Assembly (NCBI GenBank): GCA_028554795.2
Contig: CM068831.1
Coordinates: 38,956,903 to 39,020,902, forward strand
Reading direction: 5' to 3'
DNA length: 64,000 nt
Source of the DNA: Sinohyriopsis cumingii
Taxonomy: Eukaryota; Mollusca; Bivalvia; Unionida; Unionidae
Position numbers and translations under genes: made by a program. Shown one piece after another: positions 62,284 through 64,000 of this stretch. Below the pieces are notes generated by a model that saw only the letters and a program-made list of their open reading frames with translations, made no database searches and was not told the DNA's origin. The first letter of the stretch is position 1. Each line of letters opens with the position of its first letter.

Positions 62284-64000
62284 TAAGTTGCACGACTGAT
62301 TCCACTGGGAGTTGATGTCTGGGGTCTAAGAAAGGGAATGTATTTGATACATTCACTAACAAATATGGCACTTGATGATATTCTGTCTTTTGCCTAATTC
62401 GATGGCATCGACGACATGCATTAGTCCACAACTACAAATTTAAACGACGTTTGGAGCGATGCTCAAAGAAAGGCAACTTAAGATAATATATGGCTCGTGT
62501 ATTCTGTATTGATACTGTGATTGTATCCTACGATTATTTTGAATATTATCTGCCATGAAAATACAAATTAACAGGTCACAAACATTTAAGAAAACTAAAA
62601 CTGCTTTAGCTGACAACTGATATCGTAATATATTGTTGGATATATGATCCAACGACTGAAATGAGCTAATGCAGCTATAAATTCGATACAGTACACATAA
62701 ATCCCTCTTGGCTTGCTTCACATCCCGACCCAGTTAGGTCACGCATTTAAAATGAAATAATCCGATAGACGAATGAAAAGCATTCTAGACGAGATGAAAA
62801 TGTTGACAAAATATATGCACACTTGTATAGAAAACAAAGTCGAAAATAATATTTATTAAGGCACGCTGAAACAAGTCCACAAGTAACGACAAGGCACCAA
62901 ACATGTATGCACTAGTAATGTTTGAAAGTTTAACTCTGCATTAGTCTAATGTCGTTATTTGTCCGTAAACAATTTTATTGTTAGTATTCTTGAGGCTTCA
63001 ATTTGTATCAGATTATGAGCAATATTTATTTATAAGCTTTTATTGCAAAGTCATCAAAGACGAACAATAAACGACTAATAAATATGCACAATCACTAGAC
63101 TTTATATAGTCTGACTGGCAAGGCATCCTTTCTCTCCTTAGGTTGTATTTCAAACATGATTGCAATTTTATTAGTGTGGCTCATTTGACAAACTCTGTAA
63201 TCTCCGTCATTATCAGTTGTATCAGTTGTCTATACATATAATCTTGAGCTTTAAGGACCAAATTGTCGAGGACACTTAAGAGACGCTTTAGCATGAAAAT
63301 ACACGACTTTTATTAACCCTTTGGTCGTAAACGTGCGCTGTAACGAGCTACTAAACACGCTCATGGCATGACTTGAGATGGCTTCTTCCAGGGAAACTAA
63401 CAAAGTTTGAATATTTCTTTCATTCGTCTTCGTGTGATTGTATTTACATTTTAGGGATAGGAAGGTAACAGGAAATATTAAGACAAAAGAGAAGTGTGCT
63501 TTCGAGAGCAAGATGTTTAAAGTACATGTGTTAATGTGTGTGCAAATTATAGACCAAATTCAATAATCTTCGGAACCATGGAGACAAAGGAAAAGCTGTT
63601 CAGTAATGAAGATGCTGTATAAGCAGAAACGGATAGCCATAATTATGAAGACTTTTTTTAAAAAAAATCTGAATGTATTAAACATTAAAAGCATCATCCT
63701 TGATTCATCCTGCAATCAGATCAGAAGTGTTTGAAAAAGCGATAATAAACAATGAAAGCACATTTTCTCATTACCTTCAATAGGTGGAATGTAGGAAAAT
63801 ATTGTGGGAAAACCCGCCAAGCAAGCAAGTCAAACTTTAATTCTCTGGCAACTTGATCAGTAGACGCCCGGATAAAATAATTTAATTAGTATCATAATGT
63901 ATATTTTATGAAAAATTACTTGGTTGGAGTAAGATGTTGAATTTGTTACCTTATCGAGACTAAAAATGTGTGTGTGGTTTGTATTTCAGAAGTAGAGTTA
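62284..64000. other. Unassigned AT-rich DNA, copy D (cut by window end)
   Basis: Counterpart of 423-2139. No gene recognised. The window ends about 15 bp before the expected (TAA)n tract. Confidence 0.6.

Larger units (their letters stand above)
61862..64000. repeat. 20.6-kb tandem repeat unit, copy D (partial)
   Basis: The first 2139 bp of a fourth unit, cut by the window end shortly before the (TAA)n tract. At sites where copy C is private, such as the base corresponding to 41481, copy D carries the A/B state. The array therefore continues beyond the window on the right. Base 1 is already mid-Gypsy, so it also extends to the left. Confidence 0.96.

Noticed and set aside
1-64000. rDNA, histone or other gene-cluster array as explanation of the tandem repeat
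   Set aside because: No rRNA core sequence or histone reading frame is visible in the unit; only mobile-element relics are.
1-64000. CRISPR array or bacterial operons
   Set aside because: The repeat period is 20.6 kb, there are no short regularly spaced repeats, and the coding relics are of animal-type mobile elements.

Overview
The window looks like nuclear DNA of an animal, most likely a marine invertebrate and plausibly a mollusc. It is AT-rich, has no operon-like gene packing, and is full of decayed metazoan retroelements: an L2/CR1-type LINE, an RTE/BovB-type LINE, tRNA-derived SINE pieces and a Ty3/Gypsy piece whose domain order recalls Gmr1 elements. It also holds relics of a Maverick/Polinton-type virus-like DNA transposon. 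The organism call is an inference from repeat content. I found no intact host gene, no rRNA or tRNA gene and no CRISPR.

The dominant structure is a head-to-tail array of a unit of about 20.6 kb. Taking base 1 as unit position 1, copy A is 1-20634, copy B 20635-41266, copy C 41267-61861, and a partial copy D runs from 61862 to the end. Copies are nearly identical: scattered single-base changes plus a handful of small indels. Neither edge reaches unique flanking DNA, so the true unit boundaries and copy number cannot be seen.

Order inside one unit (copy A coordinates): the integrase zinc-finger part of a Gypsy relic (1-422, +); AT-rich unassigned DNA; a (TAA)n tract and an L2/CR1-like LINE on the minus strand (2154-5700) carrying a 54-bp internal inverted templated insertion; a tRNA-derived SINE fused to the LINE 5' side (5740-6022, -); an RTE/BovB-like LINE (6377-8335, +); low-complexity trinucleotide tracts (9.0-9.75 kb); a decayed protein-primed type B DNA polymerase (11.65-12.55 kb, +) interrupted by an 83-bp SINE tail with a 13-bp target-site duplication; a decayed A32/HerA-type packaging ATPase (14.15-14.8 kb, +); about 5 kb of unassigned AT-rich DNA; and an inverted-repeat-flanked Gypsy protease-to-integrase segment that crosses into the next copy.

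Nothing appears able to make a working protein. Every recognisable reading frame carries stops and frameshifts, and the diagnostic lesions I checked are shared by all copies, so decay and nesting came first and 20.6-kb amplification came later. The main points of interest are the macrosatellite itself, its virus-like polymerase/ATPase relic, the mosaic pattern of differences among copies, and two sets of exact inverted repeats that look like templated insertions.
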